In this document: piece by piece, positions 28,929 through 38,985 of the stretch
Layout of the letters: each line of letters opens with the position of its first letter
Position numbering within the stretch: the stretch's first letter is position 1
NCBI GenBank assembly: GCA_913775175.1
Contig: CAJYKU010000038.1
Coordinates: 1 to 64,000, forward strand
Reading direction: 5' to 3'
Source: an uncultured Pantoea sp.
Lineage (GTDB): Bacteria > Pseudomonadota > Gammaproteobacteria > Enterobacterales > Enterobacteriaceae
DNA length: 64,000 nt
Notes under the pieces: model-generated
The model's database searches: none
The model's input: only the letters and a program-made list of their open reading frames with translations
Told to the model about the DNA's origin: nothing
Program-made: the position numbers and the translations under genes

Positions 28929-30083
28929 CTAGTGTATCAATTTGCGCCGATAAGCAGTGAACCGTTGTTGCCGTTCTGCAGTGCTGAACAGCGGCTGGCC
29001 GGCACCTGGTGCTGCTTTTAGCACCCAGACACGCCCATAGTGGTTATAGAAGCCGGCCAGGTGTGCAGCATCCGGTCCTACACCCTGATAGATATCAAAG
29101 TGTTGTCCTTTAATCGCGCCGCCTACGTCCAGCGCAACCATCAGACGCATCTCATACTTACCGTTAAATTTTCCTTTGGCATTGAGCTGTGGTACTTCAG
29201 CTAACAGTGCAGTGCCGGCCGGGATCAGAGAGCGGTCAGAGGCCACTGATGCTTTGGCAATCAGCGGCACCGCACTGGCACCCCGCACCGGTACGTACTC
29301 TTCAGGTTTAAAGAATACAAAGGACTGGTTAGTTTCCAGTACATCACGTACCTCCTGCGGCGAATGTTCCTGCGCCCACTGGCGAATCGCCTGCATCGAC
29401 ATATCTTCGCGTTTCACCTCACCACGATCGATTAACTCTTTACCGATACTGTGATAAGCCCAGCCATTTTTGCCGCCATATCCAAAGAAGCGCAGTGGAC
29501 GACCATCACCAAAGTCAACATAGCCACTGCCCTGAACATCCATCATAAAGTTATCGATCAGCGAGTTGCTCCAGGCAATAACGTAGCGCTCATCCAGCGC
29601 TCCGCTATAGATCCCTGCGCGGCTTGGCAACTTCTGACCCCGTGCTCGCGGCGGCATACGATAGATTGGATACTGGAACTCCCCCTGACGGGTATAGCGC
29701 GCTTCAACCACAGGCGTGTAGTAGCCGGTAAACTGCACGTTTCCGTAATTATCTGTGCCTTCCATTTGCCAGGCGTTAAGACCAAACTGGCTCAGCTGAC
29801 GGGTATCCGCTCCCGAGAGCAGCCAGTTCTGAATAGCGCTGTAAGTACCATTATTGCGGCTAAACAGACCCGAAGAGGCGGACTGGATCTGCTGCACCTG
29901 CAGTGCGAAATCCTGCCCGTTGACCGGACGCCCTTTGGCATTCGGCTCATTGACCAGCCCGAGCGGCTGCTCCAGCTTGCCATCAATATATTGCTGACCA
30001 CGATCGGTCGGCTTTGAGCTACAACCTGCTAATAGCGCCAGAAATGCGCCAGTGAGTGCATATTTTACCCGGTGTCCGTTCAT
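28929..30083 (-). CDS. mltA: Membrane-bound lytic murein transglycosylase A
   Basis: MltA cleaves peptidoglycan glycan strands with formation of 1,6-anhydro-muramic acid ends. It is an outer-membrane lipoprotein: residues 1-20 are the signal peptide with lipobox LAGC, and Cys21 is followed by SSK. The MltA domain includes GYYTPVVEARYTRQGEF (about 120-136) and the 3D motif LDVGGAIKGQHFDIYQG with the catalytic aspartate. The protein is 384 aa against 365 in E. coli. The extra residues are a basic C-terminal tail after APGAGQPLF (TAERQQRFTAYRRKLIH) of unknown role. Confidence 0.95.
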   Translation of the reverse strand: MNGHRVKYALTGAFLALLAGCSSKPTDRGQQYIDGKLEQPLGLVNEPNAKGRPVNGQDFALQVQQIQSASSGLFSRNNGTYSAIQNWLLSGADTRQLSQFGLNAWQMEGTDNYGNVQFTGYYTPVVEARYTRQGEFQYPIYRMPPRARGQKLPSRAGIYSGALDERYVIAWSNSLIDNFMMDVQGSGYVDFGDGRPLRFFGYGGKNGWAYHSIGKELIDRGEVKREDMSMQAIRQWAQEHSPQEVRDVLETNQSFVFFKPEEYVPVRGASAVPLIAKASVASDRSLIPAGTALLAEVPQLNAKGKFNGKYEMRLMVALDVGGAIKGQHFDIYQGVGPDAAHLAGFYNHYGRVWVLKAAPGAGQPLFSTAERQQRFTAYRRKLIH

Positions 30084-30247
30084 GACTCTCTCTTGTTGTC
30101 GGTTGTTCGCCTGGCGACGATAGCAAAGGGAGTATCAGAAAGAAATCTGCCACCAGGTATCACACTCACATCTGTACACTATTTCATCTGATTGCGCCAT
30201 TATTCAGCAACTGTCTGGTTACAGAGGTGATTAATTACAAAAAGGGG

Positions 30248-30275
30248 TTGCATCACCCTGCACCAGGTGTATAGT
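30248..30275 (+). promoter_or_regulatory. Promoter of the initiator tRNA operon
   Basis: TTGCAT (30248-30253) and TATAGT (30270-30275) are 16 bases apart, followed by the GC-rich discriminator GCGCATCC. Such discriminators are typical of stable-RNA promoters under stringent control. It lies 13 bases upstream of the first tRNA. Confidence 0.75.
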
Positions 30276-30288
30276 GCGCATCCACGGA

Positions 30289-30365
<77 letters not shown>

Positions 30366-30417
30366 ATTCTTCTGAATGAAGAGACAATATAAAGCGTCGT
30401 GTAGTGCGACAGACGGA

Positions 30418-30494
<77 letters not shown>

Positions 30495-30545
30495 ATTGTC
30501 TTAAGAAGAATACAGTGTGAAGTGTCGCTCAGTGCGACAGACGGA

Positions 30546-30622
<77 letters not shown>

Positions 30623-30646
30623 TTTCTTCGGTATGAAGAATCAGAA

Positions 30647-30669
30647 AGCACCCTTACGGGTGTTTTTTT
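30647..30669 (+). terminator. Rho-independent terminator of the tRNA operon
   Basis: CACCC (30649-30653), a 4-base loop and GGGTG (30658-30662) are followed by seven T residues, 24 bases after the last tRNA. It ends the metZWV transcript before the convergent amiC. Confidence 0.9.
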
Positions 30670-30712
30670 GTTTTTGTCGTGCGCAGAAGCGGCATCGCTG
30701 CCGCGCCCACTC

Positions 30713-31948
30713 TTAACGGCGTGCCAGCACCCCGCCTTTATTAAAATACGCTTTAATACCGTGAAAAATCGCCTCCGCGACCTGACGCTGATAGCGCGTG
30801 GTTCGGAGCTTGCGCTCCTCCTCAACGTTACTGATAAATGCAGTCTCAACCAGAATTGATGGGATATCAGGCGCTTTCAGTACCGCAAATCCTGCCTGGT
30901 CCACGGTACGCTTGTGCAGATGGTTAATATGTCCCATGCGCGTCAGCACCTCTTTACCAAATTTCAGGCTGTCGCTGATACTCTGACGCTGTACCATATC
31001 GAACATGGTGTGATCGAGATAGCGATCGCCGCTCATACTGACGCCGCCGATCAGGTCTGATTCGTTCTGCGTCTGAGCCAGAAAACGTGCCGCAGCAGAG
31101 GTCGCCCCGCTGGTTGAGAGGGCAAAGACCGAAGAGCCGCGAGCCGCGCGGCTGGTAAACGCATCGGCATGGATTGAGACAAACAGATCGGCACGCTGTT
31201 TGCGTGCTTTCGCCACCCGAACTTTCAGCGGGATAAAAACATCCTCGTTGCGCGTCATATACGCTTTCATATTGTGCTCTTTATCGATCATGGCGCGCAG
31301 ATAGCGACCAATTTTCAGCACAATATCTTTTTCACGCGTTTTATATTTGCCATGCGCACCAGGATCTTCGCCACCATGCCCGGGATCGATCATAATGATA
31401 ATCGGGCGATCCCGGCCAGCCTTACCAGGCAACGGTGCCTGCGCGGGTTGATCGCGCTCCAGCTCGCCCTGATTATAATCTTTCAGCAACGCCAGCAGCG
31501 GATCCTCTTCTGCTGACGCCTGGCTGGGATAGAGATCGACCACCAGCCGATGTTTGATCCCCGCTACCGGCGTCAGTGTAAAGGTTTTGGGTGTGACGTT
31601 GCGCTTGAGCTCCAGCACAATACGTACCGTATACGGATCAAACTGCCCTACCCGCGCCGTTTTGATAAAGGGATCGTCTACCCGCACCAGCTTATCTATA
31701 CCTTTCAGCGCAGAATTGATATGCAGGTTTTTGATATCGATAACCAGCCGCTCAGGGTGACTCAGCGCAAACTGCTTGTACTGCAGCGGGACATTCGACT
31801 CCAGCGTCACGCGGGAGTAAGTCGATGAGGGCCAGATACGTACTGCAACAATGTGCTGGCTGGCTGCCAGCCCGGTCCGCGTAACGCTAAGTAACCATAG
31901 CGCACCTGCACCCTTTAATAGTCGTCTTCGGGAAAAAACTTCTGACAT
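30713..31948 (-). CDS. amiC: N-acetylmuramoyl-L-alanine amidase AmiC
   Basis: AmiC removes stem peptides from peptidoglycan to separate daughter cells at division. The 411-aa protein (E. coli 417) begins with a Tat signal peptide ([15 protein letters not shown] at about 8-22). It then has the AMIN septal-targeting domain (about 35-140) and the zinc amidase domain (about 185-405), with ligands and catalytic residues in [18 protein letters not shown] and [14 protein letters not shown]. The ORF runs open to 32164, but GGAG 5 bases before the ATG at 31948 and the Tat motif fix the start. It is divergent from argA. Confidence 0.96.
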   Translation of the reverse strand: MSEVFSRRRLLKGAGALWLLSVTRTGLAASQHIVAVRIWPSSTYSRVTLESNVPLQYKQFALSHPERLVIDIKNLHINSALKGIDKLVRVDDPFIKTARVGQFDPYTVRIVLELKRNVTPKTFTLTPVAGIKHRLVVDLYPSQASAEEDPLLALLKDYNQGELERDQPAQAPLPGKAGRDRPIIIMIDPGHGGEDPGAHGKYKTREKDIVLKIGRYLRAMIDKEHNMKAYMTRNEDVFIPLKVRVAKARKQRADLFVSIHADAFTSRAARGSSVFALSTSGATSAAARFLAQTQNESDLIGGVSMSGDRYLDHTMFDMVQRQSISDSLKFGKEVLTRMGHINHLHKRTVDQAGFAVLKAPDIPSILVETAFISNVEEERKLRTTRYQRQVAEAIFHGIKAYFNKGGVLARR

Positions 31949-32130
31949 GCCACTCCAACTACTGTTTAACGGATAAAATAGCGTCAACCAACGCCTGCAA
32001 AGCGAAAACTTTATCCAATCTGGAAACGCTTGTCTTGCCGGAAAAGCCAGATAATGCAGGCTGTTATCCACGGATGCATCAGAAAAAACGTAAAGTAACG
32101 TCAGGTACAGCGCTTGCATTACAGTGCAAA

Positions 32131-32169
32131 ACAGAATAAAAATACAATAAATACGAATAACCATTCACA
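32131..32169. promoter_or_regulatory. Tandem ARG boxes (ArgR operator) of argA
   Basis: Two 18-bp sites, 32131-32148 (core AGAATAAAAATACA) and 32152-32169 (core CGAATAACCATTCA), are separated by exactly 3 bp, the standard ArgR hexamer arrangement. Each resembles the consensus TGAAT-N4-ATTCA with one or two mismatches. They overlap a possible -10 (TACAAT, 32143-32148) with TTACAG 18 bases upstream, and end 11 bases before the argA start, so arginine-bound ArgR should block initiation. Confidence 0.85.
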
Positions 32170-32180
32170 GAGGGTGCACC

Positions 32181-33509
32181 GTGAAGGAACGCAGTACCGA
32201 GCTGGTTCAGGGTTTTCGCCATACCGTTCCCTACATTAATGCCCATCGCGATAAGACATTTGTCATTATGCTGGGCGGCGAAGCCATTGAGCATGAAAAC
32301 TTCTCCAGCATCGTTAACGATATTGGTCTGCTGCATAGTCTTGGCATACGCCTGGTCGTGGTATATGGCGCGCGGCCGCAGATTGACAGCAGCATGGCAC
32401 AGCAGCAGCTGGAGCCGCTGTATCACAAGCATACCCGCGTAACTGACGCACAGTCGCTTGAGCTGGTGAAACAGGCTGCCGGTCGTCTGCAGCTCGATAT
32501 CACCGCCCGCCTGTCGATGAGCCTTAATAACACGCCACTGCAGGGGGCGCATATTAATGTTGTGAGCGGCAACTTTATTATCGCGCAACCACTGGGTGTA
32601 GACGATGGCGTGGACTACTGCCACAGCGGGCGCATTCGCCGCATTGATGAAGAGGCGATCCATCGTCAGCTGGATAACAATGCCATCGTACTGCTTGGCC
32701 CGGTTGCTGTTTCTGTAACGGGCGAAAGTTTTAATCTGACCTCTGAAGAAGTCGCAACGCAGCTGGCGATCAAGCTTAAAGCTGAGAAGATGATCGGCTT
32801 CTGCTCTGAGCAGGGTGTGACTGATCGTGCTGGCAATATTATTTCTGAGCTGTTTCCTAATGATGCGCAGGCGCGTATTGATGAAATGGAAAGCGATGGC
32901 GACTTTCTCTCCGGCACAGTGCGTTTTCTGCGTGGTGCAGTCAAAGCGTGCCGCAGCGGCGTACGTCGCAGCCACCTGATTAGTTATCAGGAAGATGGTG
33001 CGCTACTGCAGGAGCTGTTCTCACGCGATGGTATCGGTACGCAGATTGTGATGGAGTCTGCCGAGCAGATCCGGCGCGCGAATATCAACGACATCGGCGG
33101 TATTCTGGAACTGATCCGGCCGCTGGAACAGCAGGGTATTCTGGTACGACGCTCACGCGAACAACTGGAAATGGAGATCGATAAGTTTACGATTATTCAG
33201 CGCGATAATATGACCATCGCCTGCGCGGCACTCTACCCTTTCCCTGATGAGCAGATCGGCGAGATGGCCTGCGTTGCGGTGCATCCCGACTATCGCAGCT
33301 CATCACGCGGTGAGCTGCTGCTGGATCGCGTAGCGCTGCAGGCGCGTCAGATGGGACTAAAAAAGCTCTTTGTACTGACCACGCGCAGCATTCACTGGTT
33401 TCAGGAACGTGGTTTTACTCCGGTGGATATTGAGTCCCTGCCGGAGAGTAAACAGCAGATGTATAACTATCAGCGGCGCTCAAAAGTGCTGATGGCCGAT
33501 CTGCAGTAA
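32181..33509 (+). CDS. argA: N-acetylglutamate synthase ArgA
   Basis: ArgA acetylates glutamate with acetyl-CoA, the first step of arginine synthesis. The protein is 442 aa (E. coli 443). It has an amino-acid-kinase-like domain (about 10-280; [24 protein letters not shown], arginine-binding region) and a C-terminal GNAT acetyltransferase domain (about 295-440; [30 protein letters not shown]). The start codon is GTG with AGAGGG 7 bases upstream, as expected from E. coli, where the start is also GTG. Control by ArgR is supported by the tandem operators just upstream. Confidence 0.96.
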   Translation: MKERSTELVQGFRHTVPYINAHRDKTFVIMLGGEAIEHENFSSIVNDIGLLHSLGIRLVVVYGARPQIDSSMAQQQLEPLYHKHTRVTDAQSLELVKQAAGRLQLDITARLSMSLNNTPLQGAHINVVSGNFIIAQPLGVDDGVDYCHSGRIRRIDEEAIHRQLDNNAIVLLGPVAVSVTGESFNLTSEEVATQLAIKLKAEKMIGFCSEQGVTDRAGNIISELFPNDAQARIDEMESDGDFLSGTVRFLRGAVKACRSGVRRSHLISYQEDGALLQELFSRDGIGTQIVMESAEQIRRANINDIGGILELIRPLEQQGILVRRSREQLEMEIDKFTIIQRDNMTIACAALYPFPDEQIGEMACVAVHPDYRSSSRGELLLDRVALQARQMGLKKLFVLTTRSIHWFQERGFTPVDIESLPESKQQMYNYQRRSKVLMADLQ

Positions 33510-33522
33510 CTTCGCAAAGCGT

Positions 33523-33554
33523 GATGTTCAGGCCCTGAATGCAGCCTGAACATC
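33523..33554. terminator. Stem-loop between argA and recD
   Basis: An 11-bp perfect stem (33523-33533 with 33544-33554, 10-nt loop) lies 13 bases after argA and between the convergent ends of argA and recD. No T-run flanks it. It probably marks the 3' end of both transcripts. Confidence 0.55.
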
Positions 33555-33604
33555 GCAATCACCGCGCTATGCCGCAAACTCTCCAGGAGTCAGTAAGCGA
33601 AAGT

Positions 33605-35449
33605 TTATGCGTCAGAGGCCGCGCCCAGGCGCGACAGCAATCCACTACGTCGCTGGGTTCGCAGCTGAACCGCACGCCGAAAGATCTCTTCGTCACTATA
33701 CAGCGTAAGCTGCCGACGGGCGCGGGTGATGGCGGTATAGATAAGCTCGCGCGTCAGCACCGGCAAAAACTGCGCCGGCATGACCAGTGCAGTATGGTCA
33801 AATTCAGATCCCTGTGACTTATGAACCGTCATCGCCCAGGCAGTATCGTGTGCGGGTAGCCGGCTCGGCTGCACGGCTTTGATGGTGCCGTCCGGTAGCG
33901 GAAAGAATACTTTCAGTACGCCCTCCTCATCAGGTAACGTTACCCCGATATCGCCGTTAAACAGCCCCAGCGCACTGTCATTACGCGTAACCATAACCGG
34001 ACGCCCCTGATACCAGCGGCTGCCACCAGCCGGACGGCGGATGCGCTGCAGCTGCATCAGCTTCTGCTCAATACGTTGATTAAGTCCCTCTACGCCAAAC
34101 GGCCCTTCGCGCAGAGCACATAACAACTGATAGCGGCCAAAAGCGGCCAGAATATCAGCGGGTGCCGCGCCCCCGGAGACCAGCTGCAGAAAATCGTGAT
34201 AGCCTGCGGCGATATCGGTCAACATTTGCTGATAGGCCTCGCCACTGTTCAGTGGCTCACGAGCAATATCGGCAAAAGTGCTTTGAAACGCGCGCTCAAC
34301 GGCCTGCGCATCTCCGGCATTGACTGCTGCTGCCAGCTGCCCTATCCCGGAGCTGGCATCAAAGCGATAACTTTTGCGCAGCAGACAGATGGCATCGCGT
34401 ACAGCAGGTGCTGCGGTTTCATTACTGCCGCTGATCTCACAGCCAGTCATTAACATCAGCTGCGTGGCGCGCACCGGACTGTATCCCGATTCGGCGCAGC
34501 GGCAGATATCCCCCAGTACCGCTCCCGCCTCCACAGAGGCCAGCTGATCGCGGTCGCCAAGAAAAATCACCCGAGCCTGTGGCGGCAGAGCGGCAATCAG
34601 GCTGGCCATCATGCCAAGATCCACCATAGACGCCTCATCCACTACCAGTACGTCAAGATGCAGCCTGTTTCCTGCATGGTAGCGCAAACGCTGAGTATCA
34701 GGCTGCGCGCCCAGCAGACGATGCAGCGTGGTCGCTTCATCAGGAAAGCGCTGGCGCTCTGCCTCGCTGACCGCCAGCTGCTGCAGCGCCTTGCCAAGCG
34801 ACTCCGTCAGCCGCGCAGCAGCCTTACCGGTTGGCGCAGCCAGCTGGATCCGCAGGGGCACGTCGCTGAGACGGATTAGCGCAGCCAGCAGTTTCGCCAC
34901 CGTCGTGGTTTTGCCGGTGCCAGGCCCACCGGAAATCACCGCTGTTTTTTGCGTCAGCGCCACCGCTGCCGCTATTTTCTGCCAGTTATCCGGCTCATGG
35001 CCAAACAGCAGATCCAGTACCTGACGGATCTGCTCCGGCGCAAACTGCTGCGGAGCAGCCTGTGGCTGAAAGAAGTGCGCCACATCACCCTCATGATGCC
35101 ATAAGCGGTGCAGATAGAGACGCTCATCGCTCAGTACAATCGGCGCGGGACAATCGCCGCTGCTGATCGCCTGCCAGCCGCTCAGCAGACTGTGCCAGTT
35201 CTGCGGCTCACCAGCAGCCTGCCATACCGCCTGTGCCAGCTCAGGGTGACGACCACGAAACAGCCGCTCACGGCTGAGCTGCGTCAGCGGTAAACAGACA
35301 TGACCCTCGCCAGCCTCAGCACTGAGACAGGCTGCTGCCAGCAGGCGGGCGGGTTGATCGCTTTCTGCCATCAGTAGCGCAAACTGAATGTCCAGCGAGC
35401 GCAACAAACGCCGCTCCACAGCCTGTTGTAATAGCGCGACGATATTCAT
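33605..35449 (-). CDS. recD: RecBCD subunit RecD (5'-3' helicase)
   Basis: RecD is the fast 5'-3' helicase subunit of exonuclease V and controls nuclease activity and RecA loading. The protein is 614 aa (E. coli 608), superfamily 1B. The Walker A motif [10 protein letters not shown] is at 174-183, Walker [12 protein letters not shown] near 272, and the C-terminal helicase motifs include [12 protein letters not shown] and [13 protein letters not shown]. It carries the usual insertion near 340 ([12 protein letters not shown]). Its ATG overlaps the recB stop by 4 bases (ATGA), so translation is coupled. Confidence 0.97.
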   Translation of the reverse strand: MNIVALLQQAVERRLLRSLDIQFALLMAESDQPARLLAAACLSAEAGEGHVCLPLTQLSRERLFRGRHPELAQAVWQAAGEPQNWHSLLSGWQAISSGDCPAPIVLSDERLYLHRLWHHEGDVAHFFQPQAAPQQFAPEQIRQVLDLLFGHEPDNWQKIAAAVALTQKTAVISGGPGTGKTTTVAKLLAALIRLSDVPLRIQLAAPTGKAAARLTESLGKALQQLAVSEAERQRFPDEATTLHRLLGAQPDTQRLRYHAGNRLHLDVLVVDEASMVDLGMMASLIAALPPQARVIFLGDRDQLASVEAGAVLGDICRCAESGYSPVRATQLMLMTGCEISGSNETAAPAVRDAICLLRKSYRFDASSGIGQLAAAVNAGDAQAVERAFQSTFADIAREPLNSGEAYQQMLTDIAAGYHDFLQLVSGGAAPADILAAFGRYQLLCALREGPFGVEGLNQRIEQKLMQLQRIRRPAGGSRWYQGRPVMVTRNDSALGLFNGDIGVTLPDEEGVLKVFFPLPDGTIKAVQPSRLPAHDTAWAMTVHKSQGSEFDHTALVMPAQFLPVLTRELIYTAITRARRQLTLYSDEEIFRRAVQLRTQRRSGLLSRLGAASDA

Positions 35450-38400
35450 GCGTTATCTCCCGGCCCGCGAAACAGGCGATCAAGTTGACTGACAAACTCT
35501 GCGGCAGGTCGGGTGTGAAACACTCCATTGTCTGGTGAAGTACCATCCATCCCGCGCAGAAAAAGATAAAAGACACCACCAAAATGGTGGTCATAGTTAT
35601 AATCGGGCAGCCGGTGCTGTAAAAACCGATGCAGCGCCAGCGTATAGAGCTGATACTGCAGATCGTAGCGATGATCAATCATCGCCTGTGCCATCGCCGC
35701 CGGTGTGTAGGCAGCATGGCTATCGCCCAGCCAGTTAGACTTGTAGTCCAGCAGATAATATTTCCCTTCCCAGCGAAATACCAGGTCGATAAAGCCTTTA
35801 AGCATACCCTGCACCTGCGTAAAGTTGAGTGCAGGCGCCTGCGCTGACAATATATCGTGCTGGCGCATAACCTGATCCAGTGCGGGTGCCGTCAGCAGGC
35901 CATCAATTGGCAGATAAAACTCCATCTCAACCAGACGATCGCGCGCCGCGATCCCGGTCAGCCGGATCTGCTGCGCATTAAGCGGCGTGGTGATAACGCG
36001 CTGGATCCAGCTGCTCAGCATCGGCTGCCAGTGTTGGGGATAACCGCCTTGCTGCAGCTGCTGTTCCAGCAGTTCTGCAGGCGGCGGCTGAGTAAAATCA
36101 AATGATTCAAACAGTTCATGCAAAAAAGTACCGGGCGCCGCACCACGCGGAAAGTGATGTGGCGTCAGTGCCGTCTCTTCTGCCTGCAGCCGCTCTTCAC
36201 CGGCCGCTTCCAGATCGAAATGCGGCATAACGTCCAGCAGACGATGCGCACTGTGCTGCTGTAATCCGGAGTAGCTGGTGACACGCCAGGGTTCCGCCAG
36301 CTGACGTGAAACCTGGCGTGCACGCAAATCGTTGCGGGCTTCAGTCGCAGCCTGCCAGTGCTCTGCCTCAGTAGCCTCTGCCACGACTACCTCACAGCCA
36401 CTGCCGTTAAGTGCCTGCAACAACTCACCCAGCTGCTCTGCTGTTGCGGCTTCACCCCGCTGCAACAGATAACCCAGTGCGCTTTTATGCAGATCGCTCT
36501 CACCCTCTTTTTTACGCGTGCCGCGAAACAGTGGCGCTACGCCAACGCTGCAGTGATAGATTGAACGCGTCAGCGCCACATAGAGCAGACGCAGATCTTC
36601 TGCCAGCCGCTCCTGTTCTGCCAGCGCCAGACTCTGCTCGCTTTTTTGCAGATCCAGCACGGCTCCCAGGCTATCACGATCGTGATAAAGCGCGATATCA
36701 GCTTCACGGAAACCGGCGGCAAAAGGCAGCCATACCAGTGGATATTGCAGACCTTTGGATTTGTGGATAGTGACAATCTGCACCAGGTGACGATCGCTCT
36801 CCAGACGCAGCTGCTGGCTGGTGGATTGGCTATCGGGACGTGCTATCTGCTGCGCCAGATAGCGCACCAGCGCATGAGGACTATCAAGCTGTGCTGACGC
36901 TTCCTGCAGCAGTTCACCCAGATGCAGCAGATCGGTCAGACGACGCTCACCGTTATCCGACGCCAGCATATTCTCCGCCAGCTGCCGCTCCAGCATGATC
37001 TCACGCAGCATGGGCAAAATACCACGCTGCTGCCAGAGTCGCTGCCAGCGCACAAAGGTATCTGCCAGCCGATCCCAGCCACGCGCATCATTATCCAGTG
37101 CATCAAGCTGTGCCGCATCAAGCGCCATCAGCGCAGTGGCCAGCGCGGTGCGCAGTACTCGCTCCTGCTCGGGTGCCAGAATCGCCCGTAACAGCCATAG
37201 CAGTTCGCGCGCCTCGGGAGTGGTATAGACGCTGTCGCGGCTGGAGAGATAGACCGACGGAATCGCCAGCTGCGCCAGCGCCTCACGGATCTGGTTCGCC
37301 TCGTTGCGGCTGCGTACCAGCACCGTAATATCAGATGCCTGCACCGGCCGCCGGGCCTCCTCCCTGCCCAACAGTGCACGCCCCTGCTGTCCGGCCTGTA
37401 GCCAGCGGCTGATATCAGCAGCACACTGCTTTGCCATATGCTGCTGATATTCACTAACGCTGGCACCACTGCCGGGCTGCAGCCAGAAGCGCAGTGCGGC
37501 CTGGGTCTGACCCTCAATGCTCAGCGCTAATCCACGATTAGGCGGCGCAAACTGCACAGGCAGAAACGGAATATCGTCAAACAGGAACGGTGCTGGCAGA
37601 CGGGAAAACAGCTGATTCACACTCTCAACCATCGGCGGGGACGAACGCCAGTTAGTATCGAGCGTATAATGCGCATTAATTTCGTTTCGCGCCCGGATAT
37701 AGGTAAAAATATCGGCGCCGCGAAATGCGTAAATCGCCTGTTTGGGATCGCCAATCAACAGCAGCGCGTGGTCTGGCTGATGCATATAGAGCGTGCGGAA
37801 AATACGGTACTGCTGGGGATCGGTATCCTGAAACTCATCAATCAGCGCGACCGGGTAGCGCTGCCGAATCGTCTGCGCCAGCTGAACACCGCCCGCCTGC
37901 TGCAGCGCTTCATCAAGGCGGCTCAACAGATCATCAAAACCAAGCAGCGCCTGTAGCCGTTTTTCTTTCATGACCGCCTGACGTACCTCCGTTAGCGCTC
38001 GCGCAATAACGACATCACGCAGCGACAGTGGCTCAGCCAGAAATGTATCAATAGCAGCAAACAGTGCGTGACGTGGTGCTGTGCCTTTTTTGGTTTTCTC
38101 TTCCAGCACCTGCTGACCAAAACGCGCCAGTTCGGCCGGTACCTGATAATCGCTGCTTTCGCTTTGAGCCCACTGCGAAATTTTGCTGACCCAGTTGGGT
38201 AAATGCTTGCTGCTGTAGCTGCGCTTATCAACACCCGACTGCTCAACCAGCGCCACGATCTCCCCGCTCAGCGCACTCCACTGAGCTTTAATCTCAGCGA
38301 TTCGCGCCATATTACGCGTATGTCGCGATGTCAGCGTCTCCTGCTCATCAGGTGGCTGATGCAATGCGGGCGACTCTCCCTGCAGCCACGGACGCAGTGT

Positions 38401-38985
38401 GGTTAACAGCTGTTCCGGCCCTGACCACTCGGCAACAATTACGCGTGCAATATCCAGCGTCAGCGGATAGCAGTGACGACGCCAAAAATCCGCCGTAGCC
38501 TGACGCAGTAGTGGATGCTCATCTTCAATCAGCTGCTGTTCAAACAGCATACCGGATTCAAACGCGTTCAGATTAAGCATACGCTGGCAGAAGCCATGAA
38601 TGGTAAAAATAGCCGCTTCATCCATCTGTCTTTCTGCCGCCAGCAACAGTGAAGCGGCTTCCGTCAGCTGAGGGATCTCCTGCAGTAACGCTGCCAGCAC
38701 TGGATTACTGCTGGCTCCGCGAATACAGGCAAGACGTAACTCATGAATATTAGCCCGAATACGGCCCCGCAGCTCCGCAGTGGCCGCTTCAGTAAAGGTT
38801 ACAACTAAAATCTCCTCTACCGACAGAGGCCGACTATAGGCATTGTTACCGCCCAGCCCCAGCAGCAGGCGCAGATAAAGCAGACCAATAGTAAAGGTTT
38901 TACCTGTACCCGCAGAGGCCTCAATCAGGCATTCGCCGTGTAGCGGCAGCGTCAGGGGATTGAGCGATTTAGCATGCTGACTCAT
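35446..38985 (-). CDS. recB: RecBCD subunit RecB (helicase-nuclease)
   Basis: RecB is the 3'-5' helicase and the only nuclease of RecBCD, the enzyme that processes double-strand ends and responds to Chi. The protein is 1179 aa (E. coli 1180). The UvrD-like helicase has Walker [14 protein letters not shown] (about 22-34), [16 protein letters not shown] (Walker B) and [18 protein letters not shown]. The C-terminal nuclease domain has [22 protein letters not shown] with the Asp-Asp-Lys catalytic triad. The ends overlap recD and ptrA by 4 bases each, a chain of coupled genes as in E. coli. Confidence 0.98.
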   Translation of the reverse strand: MSQHAKSLNPLTLPLHGECLIEASAGTGKTFTIGLLYLRLLLGLGGNNAYSRPLSVEEILVVTFTEAATAELRGRIRANIHELRLACIRGASSNPVLAALLQEIPQLTEAASLLLAAERQMDEAAIFTIHGFCQRMLNLNAFESGMLFEQQLIEDEHPLLRQATADFWRRHCYPLTLDIARVIVAEWSGPEQLLTTLRPWLQGESPALHQPPDEQETLTSRHTRNMARIAEIKAQWSALSGEIVALVEQSGVDKRSYSSKHLPNWVSKISQWAQSESSDYQVPAELARFGQQVLEEKTKKGTAPRHALFAAIDTFLAEPLSLRDVVIARALTEVRQAVMKEKRLQALLGFDDLLSRLDEALQQAGGVQLAQTIRQRYPVALIDEFQDTDPQQYRIFRTLYMHQPDHALLLIGDPKQAIYAFRGADIFTYIRARNEINAHYTLDTNWRSSPPMVESVNQLFSRLPAPFLFDDIPFLPVQFAPPNRGLALSIEGQTQAALRFWLQPGSGASVSEYQQHMAKQCAADISRWLQAGQQGRALLGREEARRPVQASDITVLVRSRNEANQIREALAQLAIPSVYLSSRDSVYTTPEARELLWLLRAILAPEQERVLRTALATALMALDAAQLDALDNDARGWDRLADTFVRWQRLWQQRGILPMLREIMLERQLAENMLASDNGERRLTDLLHLGELLQEASAQLDSPHALVRYLAQQIARPDSQSTSQQLRLESDRHLVQIVTIHKSKGLQYPLVWLPFAAGFREADIALYHDRDSLGAVLDLQKSEQSLALAEQERLAEDLRLLYVALTRSIYHCSVGVAPLFRGTRKKEGESDLHKSALGYLLQRGEAATAEQLGELLQALNGSGCEVVVAEATEAEHWQAATEARNDLRARQVSRQLAEPWRVTSYSGLQQHSAHRLLDVMPHFDLEAAGEERLQAEETALTPHHFPRGAAPGTFLHELFESFDFTQPPPAELLEQQLQQGGYPQHWQPMLSSWIQRVITTPLNAQQIRLTGIAARDRLVEMEFYLPIDGLLTAPALDQVMRQHDILSAQAPALNFTQVQGMLKGFIDLVFRWEGKYYLLDYKSNWLGDSHAAYTPAAMAQAMIDHRYDLQYQLYTLALHRFLQHRLPDYNYDHHFGGVFYLFLRGMDGTSPDNGVFHTRPAAEFVSQLDRLFRGPGDNA

